DNA from: Pseudophaeobacter arcticus DSM 23566 | GTDB lineage: Bacteria > Pseudomonadota > Alphaproteobacteria > Rhodobacterales > Rhodobacteraceae | Direction of reading: 5' to 3' | Assembly (NCBI RefSeq): GCF_000473205.1 | Contig: NZ_KI421507.1 | Coordinates: forward strand, 2,471,302-2,535,301 | Length of the DNA stretch: 64,000 nt | In this document: positions 17,772 to 25,909 of the stretch, piece after piece | Position numbering within the stretch: position 1 is the first letter of the stretch | How the letters are laid out: each line of letters starts with the position of its first letter | Notes under the pieces: model-generated | What the model saw: only the letters and a program-made list of their open reading frames with translations | The model's database searches: none | Told to the model about the DNA's origin: nothing | Program-made: the position numbers and the translations under genes

Positions 17772-18338
17772 CTAGTTCTGTAGCTTGCGCCATTCAGAAG
17801 GCGTAGGTGTCTGGGCCTGCCAGATCCCTATGTGGGCAGCCTGCGCCTGAGCAGCCTCTGGAAGATAATAGCCCTGATCCTGATCGGGCCAGGCCAGGCC
17901 CTCAGCCACCAAACGCGCGCCCACATCCAGACCGTCTGCCTTGCAGGAGGCCAGGTAGTGACCATAGCTGTCGCGTTCATTGCCAAAGCACTCGATCCGC
18001 TCAGCAGAGCCCAGCATGTCCCGAATCCGATCTTCCGCCTCTGCCGCGCATTCCCAGTAATCGCCATTTGCAGAGTTGCACTGCTGAGCAACTTCTGGCG
18101 CTTCAATGCCCATCAGACGAATTCTCAGATTGCCCAGTGCCAGAAAATCCCCCTCGACAATGCGAAAGGCACCACCCGGCACCGAAAGCAGAGGATCCAA
18201 TACAGCGGAGAGGCGTTGAATATTGTGCAATTCCATAAACACCCGTGCCGATACGGAATCGCCTTTGGGCAAATCTGCGGCAGATACCGCGCCTGCCATA
18301 AACGCAAAGACAGTACTTACAATGGTTCGTTTTATCAT
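17772..18338 (-). CDS. Staphylococcal-nuclease-like exported nuclease
   Basis: The ATG at 18338 starts a 188-aa protein with a signal peptide (MIKRTIVSTVFAFMAGAVSAAD). The SNase (thermonuclease) fold follows: GDFLALGNLRIRLMGIEAPEVAQQC supplies the first Arg and the Glu, and the RDSYGHYLASC segment matches the second catalytic Arg region. LVAEGLAW and AHIGIWQ follow. Four or more Cys residues suggest a disulfide-stabilised periplasmic enzyme. An N-terminal insertion of about 35 residues (NIQRLSAVLDPLL) is unusual. Substrate and activity are inferred from the family. Confidence 0.82.
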   Translation of the reverse strand: MIKRTIVSTVFAFMAGAVSAADLPKGDSVSARVFMELHNIQRLSAVLDPLLSVPGGAFRIVEGDFLALGNLRIRLMGIEAPEVAQQCNSANGDYWECAAEAEDRIRDMLGSAERIECFGNERDSYGHYLASCKADGLDVGARLVAEGLAWPDQDQGYYLPEAAQAQAAHIGIWQAQTPTPSEWRKLQN

Positions 18339-18475
18339 CAGGTGGCCATTCTGGTTGTGGGAATGAGTAACATCTGCCCAGACTGTGCAATCCAAGAGGC
18401 CAAGAATATGTTAACTCACGTCATTTTTTCCGCTTCACGGGTGCAAAAATCACAAACAGGACCGCAGGCGAGCCC

Positions 18476-18511
18476 GATGCTGGCCTAAATCTGGCCCGGC
18501 ATCTGGCCTGG
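18476..18511. repeat. Tandem repeat, 3 x 12 bp
   Basis: Units GATGCTGGCCTA, AATCTGGCCCGG and CATCTGGCCTGG share CTGGCC in register. Confidence 0.7.
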
Positions 18512-18541
18512 GATCCGGAAATTTATATTTCTTTTTGCCCC

Positions 18542-18559
18542 CTGTGAACCAGTTCACAG
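18542..18559. promoter_or_regulatory. Inverted repeat CTGTGAAC-CA-GTTCACAG
   Basis: A perfect 8-bp inverted repeat with a 2-bp spacer, the geometry of a dimeric regulator operator. It could equally be a short stem in a transcript. No regulator is assigned. Confidence 0.45.
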
Positions 18560-18634
18560 AACCGCGTCGCAGGCGCTGCCATAACTCCCCCACGGCAGCA
18601 TTATCATTCCATCCCGATGACTGCCTGTTCCATA

Positions 18635-18668
18635 AAAGAGCCATATGCCCGCCAGCATATGGCTCTTT
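18635..18668. terminator. Perfect 13-bp stem-loop, probable terminator
   Basis: AAAGAGCCATATG and CATATGGCTCTTT flank an 8-nt loop. T-rich sequence follows on both strands, so it may act as a second degP terminator or end a plus-strand small RNA. Confidence 0.65.
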
Positions 18669-18710
18669 CCCTTTTGGCCAGAGGCATAGTTGCCACCCGG
18701 AACAGCATGC

Positions 18711-18739
18711 AAAAAGGCCGAGGAAAACCCCGGCCTTTT
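18711..18739 (-). terminator. Rho-independent terminator of degP
   Basis: GGCCG and CGGCC arms flanked by A5 and T4 lie 27 bp past the degP stop. On the minus strand the hairpin ends in a T5 run. Confidence 0.8.
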
Positions 18740-18765
18740 GTCTGAGTTGGCTCTGCTGAACGCCG

Positions 18766-20310
18766 CTATTTGAGCAGGTTCAAAGCAACAAACCGCGGAT
18801 CCCCATTGCGACGCACCAAAAGCAGAAGCGACTTGCGCCCAGCCTCTTTGGCTTCGGAAATACGGGCTTCCAATTCGCTGATCGTCGCCACCTTCTGTTG
18901 ACCCGCCTCGGTGATGACATCACCGGCGCGCAGACCTTTTTCCCAGGCCTCAGACACTTCATTGACGGATAGAATAACAAGCCCATCAGTGCCGGCAGGC
19001 AGGTTCAATTCTCCGCGGATCTGGTCGGTCAAGATCCCGACAGACAGGCCAAGCAACTCTTTCTCGGTGACTTTTGGCTCCTCGGAGTTGTCATCCGTGG
19101 TGGTGCTCGACTGACGCTCGGCATCTTCGCGACGGCCAAGGGTGACTTTCAGGGTCTCGGTTTTGCCTTCACGATAGACAACCACCCGAACCGTCTTACC
19201 AACCTCTGTATTGCCAACGGTGCGCACCAGACTGCGGGTGTTTTTCACCTCTTCGCCATCAAAGCTGAGGATCACATCCCCCGCCTGCAGGCCAGCCTCT
19301 TTGGAGGGGCCCTCCGGCACATCGGTAACCAGTGCGCCCTTTGCTTCGTCCAGGCCCATGGCCTCAGCCACGTCATCACTGACGTCCTGAATGCGCACGC
19401 CCAGCCAGCCGCGACGGGTCTCGCCGAACTCTTTCAGCTGCACAACAACCTTGCTCACCACATTGGAGGCCATCGAGAAGCCGATGCCAATGGAGCCACC
19501 ATTGGGAGAAAGGATTGCAGTATTCACCCCAACCACTTCGCCGTCCATGTTGAACAGGGGGCCGCCAGAGTTGCCTCGGTTGATCGCCGCATCCGTTTGA
19601 ATGTAGTCGTCATAAGACCCCGACAGCTCACGGTTACGGGCAGAGACGATACCGGCAGAGAGCGAAAACCCCTGGCCAAGCGGGTTCCCCATGGCCACAA
19701 CCCAATCACCAACGCGGGCGGTATCGCTGTCGCCAAAGCTGACAAACTTCAGCGGCGCCGGAGCCTCTACCTTGAGCAGGGCAATATCGGTATTGGGGTC
19801 GGTGCCGATTACCTTGGCAGGCAACAGCTCTTTGGGCTGGCCGTCGCCGGGGAAGAATTCGATCTCGATCTCATCGGCATCGGCAATCACGTGGTTATTG
19901 GTAACGATATAGCCGTCTTCCGAGATCACAAAGCCGGAGCCAAGCGCCGAGGAGCGCTGCGGGCGATTGCCGTTGTCGCCATTGTTGCCACCATTGCGAT
20001 CCTGAAAATCGCGGAAAAAATCCTCAAAGGGAGAGCCCTCGGGCACAATGCCCTGCGGGCCAGTGCGACCTTCGATTACCATGGTGGTGGTGATATTCAC
20101 CACCGCCGGGCTGACCTCATCGGCCAGCGGTGCCAGACTTTCCGGGCGGGCCTGTGCAGACAGCATCTGCGCCATGACCAACACCAAGCTGAGCATCCCC
20201 AGCCAAAGCACCCGCCACATGGTGGCCTGTCCGTTTTGTTCTTTTGAAACTGCAATTGCCTGAGGCTGCACGGAACTACTCCTTGTCATCGCCATTCCTG
20301 TTTTCGCCAT
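18766..20310 (-). CDS. degP: DegP/HtrA-family periplasmic serine protease
   Basis: This Do-type protease carries the trypsin-like domain with catalytic His (YIVTNNHVI), Asp (NTDIALLKVE) and Ser (NRGNSGGPLF). Two PDZ domains follow (RRGWLGVRIQDVS... and LLGLSVGILTDQI...). The longest frame gives 514 aa; an internal ATG at 20220 gives a cleaner signal peptide (MWRVLWLGMLSLVLVMAQ). The true start is therefore uncertain. It degrades or chaperones misfolded envelope proteins. It lies downstream of hflC on the same strand but has its own upstream region with an inverted repeat. Confidence 0.95.
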   Translation of the reverse strand: MAKTGMAMTRSSSVQPQAIAVSKEQNGQATMWRVLWLGMLSLVLVMAQMLSAQARPESLAPLADEVSPAVVNITTTMVIEGRTGPQGIVPEGSPFEDFFRDFQDRNGGNNGDNGNRPQRSSALGSGFVISEDGYIVTNNHVIADADEIEIEFFPGDGQPKELLPAKVIGTDPNTDIALLKVEAPAPLKFVSFGDSDTARVGDWVVAMGNPLGQGFSLSAGIVSARNRELSGSYDDYIQTDAAINRGNSGGPLFNMDGEVVGVNTAILSPNGGSIGIGFSMASNVVSKVVVQLKEFGETRRGWLGVRIQDVSDDVAEAMGLDEAKGALVTDVPEGPSKEAGLQAGDVILSFDGEEVKNTRSLVRTVGNTEVGKTVRVVVYREGKTETLKVTLGRREDAERQSSTTTDDNSEEPKVTEKELLGLSVGILTDQIRGELNLPAGTDGLVILSVNEVSEAWEKGLRAGDVITEAGQQKVATISELEARISEAKEAGRKSLLLLVRRNGDPRFVALNLLK

Positions 20311-20350
20311 ATTCTTGTTCTGCCCTCATCCCCAAATCTGACTATCAAGA

Positions 20351-20396
20351 GCTGTAGGATACAGACCCGATCCAAATACAAGCTGAATCCTACAGC
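20351..20396 (-). promoter_or_regulatory. 10-bp inverted repeat upstream of degP
   Basis: GCTGTAGGAT (20351-20360) and ATCCTACAGC (20387-20396) are exact inverted copies with centres 36 bp apart, 41 bp upstream of the longest degP start. The position suits a stress-regulator operator or a leader hairpin. The regulator is not identified. Confidence 0.5.
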
Positions 20397-20477
20397 AGTT
20401 ATATTTCAATGTAGGGGGAGAATTTCGTTTCACAACACCTGCAAGAGCCAATCAATTCGTTGTGAAGAAACCCGATC

Positions 20478-20639
20478 ATGTTTTCGCGCCCCCAAAAGGC
20501 CTGGCTTCTGCGTGCAACATTAGCACTGTTGCTGCCGAAAACAGCCCGAAAAAGCAAACCCGGCGGAGAGCCGCCCAAAAACAACGACTTACAGCAACAG
20601 ATCCCAGAAGCTCCAAAAGGCTCACCGCTGGGAAAATAG
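20478..20639 (+). CDS. Possible small protein (53 aa) between hflC and degP
   Basis: The frame encodes a short hydrophobic N-terminal helix (AWLLRATLALLLPKTA) followed by a Lys/Pro-rich hydrophilic tail (EPPKNNDLQQQIPEAPKGSP). The composition is more protein-like than chance frames nearby, but the ribosome-binding site is weak. The stop lies in the first unit of a tandem repeat. No family is recognised. Confidence 0.35.
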   Translation: MFSRPQKAWLLRATLALLLPKTARKSKPGGEPPKNNDLQQQIPEAPKGSPLGK

Positions 20640-20673
20640 ACTGGACAATTATGCTGGGCCAATAGGCTGGACA
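20635..20673. repeat. Tandem repeat, 3 x 13 bp
   Basis: Units AATAGACTGGACA, ATTATGCTGGGCC and AATAGGCTGGACA are in register; the first and third differ at one position. Confidence 0.7.
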
Positions 20674-20678
20674 AATAA

Positions 20679-20710
20679 AAAAGGGGCCGACCGTCAGGTC
20701 AGCCCCTTTT
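20679..20710 (-). terminator. Rho-independent terminator of hflK-hflC
   Basis: AAAAGGGGC and GCCCCTTTT arms with inner GACC/GGTC pairing lie 31 bp past the hflC stop. On the minus strand the stem is followed by a T-run. Confidence 0.85.
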
Positions 20711-20741
20711 GTGATTTTTCAAACCCTCACACCAGAGGGGA

Positions 20742-21623
20742 TTACTGCGAGGCAGCGGTACCGCGAGAAGACTTCAGATAGTTGAAGAACTCGGAATCCG
20801 GTGACAGCACCAGCGATGAGTTGCTCCCCTTGAGAGCGCCCTCATAGGCGTTCAGGCTGCGATAGAATTCAAAGAATTCCGGATCACGACCATAGGCCTC
20901 GGCAAAGATGGCGTTACGTTCCGCATCGGCTTCACCACGGATCACCTCGGCTTCGCGTTCTGCGTCAGAGACCAGCTCTACCTCGGTCCGGTCTGCCAAA
21001 GCACGCACACGTTGCGCGGCCTCGTCACCACGGGCGATTTCATCCGCAGCTTCCCGCTCACGTTCAGCGCGCATCCGGGAAAAGGTTGCTTCCAGGTTGG
21101 CCTGCGGCAGGTCGGTGCGCTTCAGGCGAACATCAACCACCTCCAGGCCAAAGCCCTCAGCCTGGATGATTGCACCATTGCGGATCCGCAGCATCAGCGC
21201 CGCCCGGTCAGACGACAGGATATCATTGGAGCTGACAGAGCCCAGAACCTCACGGGTTGCGGCCCGCATGATCTTGTCCAGGCGGGTTTCACCACCGCTA
21301 ATACCGCTGGCACCAACCGCTTGGCGGAACTGTTTGACGTCAACAATTCTGTAGCGTGCAAAGGCATCCACCACCAGACGACGATCATCGAGCGGAGTGA
21401 TTTCCAGCGGACCAACCTCAAGGCTGAGGATACGGTCATCATAGCTCACCACCTCGTCGATCAGAGGCACCTTAAAGGCAAGACCCGGATCTTCCTTGAC
21501 GGCAACCACACGACCAAAACGAAGCACCAGCGCCTTTTCAGTTTCTGTCACGATAAAGATCGAAGACAGCATACCAACAACGGCAAGAACCAGAACAGGC
21601 AGAAGGAAAGTTGTCTTATTCAT
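20742..21623 (-). CDS. hflC: Protease modulator HflC
   Basis: The 293-aa SPFH/prohibitin-family protein has one N-terminal membrane anchor (FLLPVLVLAVVGMLSSIFIV) and a periplasmic band-7 domain (ALVLRFGRVVAVKEDPGLAFKVPLID). The C-terminal part is helical and charged, with RMRAEREREAADEIARGDEAAQRVRA. With HflK it forms the complex that restrains FtsH. The ATG overlaps the hflK stop as TGATG. A terminator follows. Confidence 0.95.
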   Translation of the reverse strand: MNKTTFLLPVLVLAVVGMLSSIFIVTETEKALVLRFGRVVAVKEDPGLAFKVPLIDEVVSYDDRILSLEVGPLEITPLDDRRLVVDAFARYRIVDVKQFRQAVGASGISGGETRLDKIMRAATREVLGSVSSNDILSSDRAALMLRIRNGAIIQAEGFGLEVVDVRLKRTDLPQANLEATFSRMRAEREREAADEIARGDEAAQRVRALADRTEVELVSDAEREAEVIRGEADAERNAIFAEAYGRDPEFFEFYRSLNAYEGALKGSNSSLVLSPDSEFFNYLKSSRGTAASQ

Positions 21624-22783
21624 CAGTTGGTCCCTCCCGAACGGCGCAACTCATTGAGCGGCAGATAGGGCACAACACCCTGGCCACCTTCGCCGGTGGA
21701 TTGATCAAGAATGATCTTGTCCACATTGCCCAGAACCGTCTCCATGGTTTCCAGATAGAGCCGCTTGCGGGTCACCTCGGGTGCCTTTTGGTATTCGGTC
21801 AGAACCGCCGTGAAACGGCTGGCTTCACCCTGGGCCTCGTTGACCACCTGGGCGCGATAGCCTTCGGCTTCTTCCAATGTCTGTGCCGATTGACCACGGG
21901 CTGCCGCCAGTTTGCGGTTGGCGTAGGCATCCGCTTGTTTCTCCAACCGGTCACGTTCCTGGCCGGCCGACTGTACGTCGCGGAAGGCGTCTTTCACAGG
22001 CTCTGGCGGATCTGCACCGTCAAAGTTCACCCGGACGACATTCACGCCGCTGTCATAGCTGTCGAGCGTCGACTGGACCAGCTCTTCCAGACGGGCAGTA
22101 ATGGCGCCACGATCCCGGTTCAGGATTGGGGCCAGTTCCGACTGCGCAATGATTTCGCGCATCGCCGATTCAGACACCGCCTGAATTGTCGCCTGCGGGT
22201 CGCGCAGGTTGAACAGATACAGGGTCGGGTCACTGATATTCCAGACCACCTGGAAATCCACGTCGATGATGTTTTCATCCCCGGTCAGCATCAAACCTGC
22301 ATCGCTGCCGCGCGAGCCTGCACCGATGTTTTCGGTTTGCTCAACCCGCACCGGGATCACGTCGTAGGTGACAAACGGCCAGGGGGCAAAGTTCAGACCC
22401 GGCAGGCCGGTTTTCCAGTATTCACCCAAGAACAGCTCAACAGACTGCTCTTCGGTTTTGACTGAATAAAAGCTGTTCATGCCCCAGAGCCCAACACCAA
22501 CAACCGCAGCAATTGCCAGGGTGCCTTTGGTGAACAGCGGGGAGCCACCGCCCTGGCCGCCACGGTTACCACCGCCTTGGCCAGTGCCGCCACGACCGCC
22601 CATCAGGACGCGCAGTTGTTCCTGGCCCTTTTTGACCAGCTCGTCGATTTCAGGGATCTGGGGGTCTTCGGGACGTCGGCCACCGCCGCCACCCTTGTTC
22701 CCACCACCATTGTTACCACCCTGGTTGCCTCCGCCGCCAGAAGAGCCTCCGCCCCCCCAGGGGCCACCGCTATTGCCCGCCAT
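21623..22783 (-). CDS. hflK: FtsH protease activity modulator HflK
   Basis: I place the start at the ATG at 22783 (MAGNSGGPWGGGG), preceded by AGGAGACAT. The 386-aa protein has a long Gly/Asn-rich cytoplasmic N-terminus (residues 1-40) and a membrane segment (GTLAIAAVVGVGLWGM). The SPFH domain follows (EEQSVELFLGEYWKTGLPGLNFAPWPF), then a coiled coil rich in Arg, Glu and Ala. Together with HflC it caps FtsH. It lies downstream of gor, possibly in one rpiA-gor-hflKC transcription unit. Confidence 0.95.
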   Translation of the reverse strand: MAGNSGGPWGGGGSSGGGGNQGGNNGGGNKGGGGGRRPEDPQIPEIDELVKKGQEQLRVLMGGRGGTGQGGGNRGGQGGGSPLFTKGTLAIAAVVGVGLWGMNSFYSVKTEEQSVELFLGEYWKTGLPGLNFAPWPFVTYDVIPVRVEQTENIGAGSRGSDAGLMLTGDENIIDVDFQVVWNISDPTLYLFNLRDPQATIQAVSESAMREIIAQSELAPILNRDRGAITARLEELVQSTLDSYDSGVNVVRVNFDGADPPEPVKDAFRDVQSAGQERDRLEKQADAYANRKLAAARGQSAQTLEEAEGYRAQVVNEAQGEASRFTAVLTEYQKAPEVTRKRLYLETMETVLGNVDKIILDQSTGEGGQGVVPYLPLNELRRSGGTN

Positions 22784-22852
22784 ATGTCTCCTATCCCTTT
22801 TCTGCCGCATGTCGCGGCATGTTCTTCAAACCTGTGGTCAAACTTTGTAAAA

Positions 22853-24208
22853 TCAAGTCGTCCGGCTTGGTTGTTTCATTGTGACCAATTCTTCCGACAT
22901 GGTGGGGTGAACCGCAACCGTCCGATCGAAATCTTCCTTGGTTGCTCCCATTTTTATCGCAATACCGGCCAGTTGGATCATCTCGCCTGCCCCCGGCGCC
23001 ACGATGTGGCAGCCCAGAACCTTGCGGTTTGCCTTGCTGACGATCAGTTTCATCAGGACTTTTTGCGCCCGCCCGGCAAAGCTCTGTTGCATCGGCTTGA
23101 AGCTGGCGGAATAGACCTCGATTGGTTCCTGTGCCGCTGCCTCTTCTTCGCTCAAACCGACGGTGCCCATTTCCGGCTGGGTAAAGATCGCCGTTGGGAT
23201 CAACTCGTGGTCGGGGCTGGTCGGATTGCCCTTGAACACGGTCTCGACAAAGGCCATGCCTTCGCGGATCGCAACCGGCGTCAAATTGGCACGGTCGGTG
23301 ACATCGCCAATGGCATAGACCGAGGGCACCCCCGTCTGGCTGTAAGCATCAACCAGGATTTCACCCTTTTCACCCCGTGCAACGCCCAGGTCCTCAAGCC
23401 CCAGATTGTCGGCATTGGGGTGGCGGCCGGTGGCATACATCACCTGATCAAACAGGCTCTCATTGCCCTTGGTATCGGTGACGCGGATCTTGTCGCCGTC
23501 CTTGACCATGGACACCACATTGGTTTCCAGCTGCAGATCAATGCCATTCTCGATCATGCCTGCCGCGACCACGTTGCGGGCCTCTTCGTCAAAGCCGCGC
23601 AGGATCTGCGTGCCGCGATAGAACTGCGTGGTCTTGACACCAAGCCCATTCATGATGCCGGCAAACTCTGATGCGATATAGCCGCCGCCCACAATCAGGA
23701 TTGCCTCAGGCAATTTATCCAGGTGGAACATCTCGTTCGAAGTGATCGCCAAGTCCGAGCCGGGGAATTCCGGCACGGTGGGCCAGCCGCCCGTAGCGAT
23801 CAGGATATGTTTTGCGGTCTTTTGCGTGCCATCCGCCAACGCCACGGTATGCGCGTCTACCAGGGTGGCGCGGCTGTCGTAATTGGTGACCGAATTGTTC
23901 TTTAGGATGCCGCGATAGATGCCTTCCAAGCGGTCCAGCTCGGCGTGCAGCTTGACCTTGAAGCTGTCCCAATCAAAGGCGCCGCCCTTGATGTCCCAGC
24001 CATAGGCCCGGGCCTCCCCCACCATGGCAGAATACTCAGAGGCAAAAACCATCAGCTTTTTGGGCACGCAGCCGCGAATGACGCAGGTGCCGCCATAGCG
24101 GTCTTCTTCGGCCAGGGCGACATTGGCGCCTTCCTGTGCGGCCACACGCGCGGCGCGCACCCCGCCAGAGCCACCGCCAATAACAAAAAGATCGTAGTCA
24201 AAGCTCAT
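22853..24208 (-). CDS. gor: Glutathione-disulfide reductase
   Basis: The 451-aa flavoenzyme reduces oxidised glutathione with NADPH. The FAD motif is DLFVIGGGSGGVRAARVAA. The redox-active disulfide lies in GGTCVIRGCVPKK. The NAD(P) motif is ILIVGGGYIASEFAGI, and the C-terminal interface ends with the HPTMSEELVT catalytic His-Glu segment. The length is typical. It follows rpiA after 14 bp on the same strand, linking NADPH-generating pentose metabolism with redox control. Confidence 0.95.
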   Translation of the reverse strand: MSFDYDLFVIGGGSGGVRAARVAAQEGANVALAEEDRYGGTCVIRGCVPKKLMVFASEYSAMVGEARAYGWDIKGGAFDWDSFKVKLHAELDRLEGIYRGILKNNSVTNYDSRATLVDAHTVALADGTQKTAKHILIATGGWPTVPEFPGSDLAITSNEMFHLDKLPEAILIVGGGYIASEFAGIMNGLGVKTTQFYRGTQILRGFDEEARNVVAAGMIENGIDLQLETNVVSMVKDGDKIRVTDTKGNESLFDQVMYATGRHPNADNLGLEDLGVARGEKGEILVDAYSQTGVPSVYAIGDVTDRANLTPVAIREGMAFVETVFKGNPTSPDHELIPTAIFTQPEMGTVGLSEEEAAAQEPIEVYSASFKPMQQSFAGRAQKVLMKLIVSKANRKVLGCHIVAPGAGEMIQLAGIAIKMGATKEDFDRTVAVHPTMSEELVTMKQPSRTT

Positions 24209-24222
24209 TCTAATTCTGCCTT

Positions 24223-25011
24223 TTAGTCGGAGAGATCGGAAAACAGATTGTCCGTTTCGACAAAATCCAGCTTTTCCCGCTCTACCGTGCCTTCGTTGAT
24301 ATCTCGCACTTCCACATTGCCATCCCCATAGCCGATGATGACGGTGTCACAGATATCAATGAACAAGCCGTTTTCAACCACGCCGGGGATCTGGTTGATC
24401 ACCAGCGCCAGCTGACGTGCGTTGCCAATCCGGTTCAGATGCAGGTCCAGAATATAATTGCCCTCATCGGTCACAAAGGCCCGGTCCGCATTCATCCGCA
24501 GGGTGGCGGAGCGCCCCAAAACATCCATAGAAACAAGAGTTTCCTCGATCAAAGCCTGACTGGTCTGCCAGCCAAAGGGAATGACCTCTACCGGCAGTGG
24601 AAAGGCCCCAAGGTTTTCAACCTCTTTGCCCGCATCTGCGATCACCACCATTTGATCAGAGGCCGTGGCGACGATCTTTTCCTGCAACAGGGCACCGCCG
24701 CCGCCCTTGATCAGGTTGAGATCCCGGTCGAACTCATCGGCGCCGTCAATGGTCAGGTCCAGCCACCTGGCCTCATCCAGCGAGGTCACGGGGATGCCCA
24801 CCTCACGGGCCAGCTCAGCGGTGCGGGTCGAAGTGGGCACGGCGGTGAACTTCAGCCCCTCTTCGCGCACCATTTCCCCAAGGCAACGCACCAGCCAGGC
24901 CGCGGTTGAGCCCGTGCCCAAGCCAACACGCATACCATCCTCAACCAAGCCCACCGCACGTTTGGCCGCAACAAATTTTGCCTTGTCGATAGGGGACAGT
25001 TCTCCGGTCAT
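24223..25011 (-). CDS. rpiA: Ribose-5-phosphate isomerase A
   Basis: The ATG at 25011 starts a 262-aa enzyme interconverting ribose-5-phosphate and ribulose-5-phosphate. Motifs are VGLGTGSTAAWLV (phosphate loop), DLTIDGADEFDRDLNLIKGGGGALLQEKIVA (catalytic Asp, Glu and Lys region), and VEVIPFGW. The frame extends upstream to 25122, but that part is unlikely to be translated. It is first in a minus-strand run with gor, hflK and hflC. Confidence 0.95.
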   Translation of the reverse strand: MTGELSPIDKAKFVAAKRAVGLVEDGMRVGLGTGSTAAWLVRCLGEMVREEGLKFTAVPTSTRTAELAREVGIPVTSLDEARWLDLTIDGADEFDRDLNLIKGGGGALLQEKIVATASDQMVVIADAGKEVENLGAFPLPVEVIPFGWQTSQALIEETLVSMDVLGRSATLRMNADRAFVTDEGNYILDLHLNRIGNARQLALVINQIPGVVENGLFIDICDTVIIGYGDGNVEVRDINEGTVEREKLDFVETDNLFSDLSD

Positions 25012-25201
25012 TGGCTGGGCTCCGTGATCAGGTGTTTGCCTGCTTATAGGCAAAGCCCCGCTCTTAGGCGAGCAGCAATTGGGCGTCCCGACCACCTGCA
25101 GCCCCTCGCAGCAGGTAAACATGTCGCTGAAAGGCGTGTTTCCTATTGGAAACGCCGGAATCGGGCGCTATTTGCATTTCAGCGAGATTTAGAAAGTCCC
25201 C

Positions 25202-25909
25202 ATGACAGATCCATACCGCCTCCATTACGCCCCCGACAACGCCTCGCTGGTGATCCGGCTGGTGCTTGAGGAGCTTGGCCTGCCCTATGTGACCAGCCTG
25301 GTGGATCGCCGAGCCGGGGCGCAGGAGAGCGCCGCCTACCGGGCGATCAATCCCAATGGGCTGATCCCTGTTCTGGAAACACCCGATGGGGCGATTTTTG
25401 AGACCGCAGCGATCCTGTTGTGGCTTGCGGATCGCCACGGCCAGCTTGCCCCCGCCCCCAGCAGCCCAGAGCGCGCCGGTTTCCTCAAATGGCTGTTCTT
25501 TGCTTCCAACACCCTGCATGCGGATCTCAGGATATCGTTCTATCCAGAGAAATACATAGGCGCCGAGCCACAGGATCAGGCAGCTCTGACGCGCAGCATC
25601 CAGCAGCGTCTTGCCGTGCATCTTCGCCATCTCGACGATCTGGCCGCCACCAAACCCAGTTGGTTTGGCAATAGGGAGCCATCGGTGCTGGACTATTATC
25701 TCGGCTGCATGATGCGCTGGATGGCGCTGTACCCTGCCCAAAGCGATCGCAGCTGGTACCGTCTGACAGACTACCCCCATCTGCTTCAGCTTTTGAAGCA
25801 GCTGGAACACCGCCCCGCCACCCAGATCGCGCAACAGGCCGAAGGGCTTGGCGACACGCCCTTTACCCAGCCAATTCTCGCAAATCCCCCAGAAGGATCC
25901 GCCACCTGA
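25202..25909 (+). CDS. Glutathione S-transferase family protein
   Basis: The 235-aa protein has the N-terminal thioredoxin-fold domain (YRLHYAPDNASLVIRLVLEELGLPYVTSLVDR, NPNGLIPVLETPDGAIFETAAILLWLA) and an all-helical C-terminal domain (FLKWLFFASNTLHADLRISFYPEKY). It differs from the one at 4545 and lacks the TPNG pattern. Its stop overlaps the sdaA start as TGATG, so the two are probably co-translated. The substrate is unknown. Confidence 0.88.
   Translation: MTDPYRLHYAPDNASLVIRLVLEELGLPYVTSLVDRRAGAQESAAYRAINPNGLIPVLETPDGAIFETAAILLWLADRHGQLAPAPSSPERAGFLKWLFFASNTLHADLRISFYPEKYIGAEPQDQAALTRSIQQRLAVHLRHLDDLAATKPSWFGNREPSVLDYYLGCMMRWMALYPAQSDRSWYRLTDYPHLLQLLKQLEHRPATQIAQQAEGLGDTPFTQPILANPPEGSAT

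Larger units (their letters stand above)
18339..18765. other. 427-bp intergenic region with hairpins, candidate small RNA
   Basis: No protein gene is convincing. The region holds, in order, a 12-bp tandem repeat (18476-18511), an inverted repeat CTGTGAAC-CA-GTTCACAG (18542-18559), a 13-bp perfect hairpin (18635-18668) and the degP terminator. A plus-strand transcript starting before 18540 and ending at the hairpin would be an sRNA of roughly 130 nt. No homology to a named RNA was recognised. Confidence 0.4.
20311..20741. other. 431-bp gap between hflC and degP
   Basis: It contains the degP upstream inverted repeat (20351-20396), a possible 53-codon gene on the plus strand (20478-20639), a 13-bp tandem repeat (20635-20673) and the hflC terminator (20679-20710). 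Confidence 0.6.
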
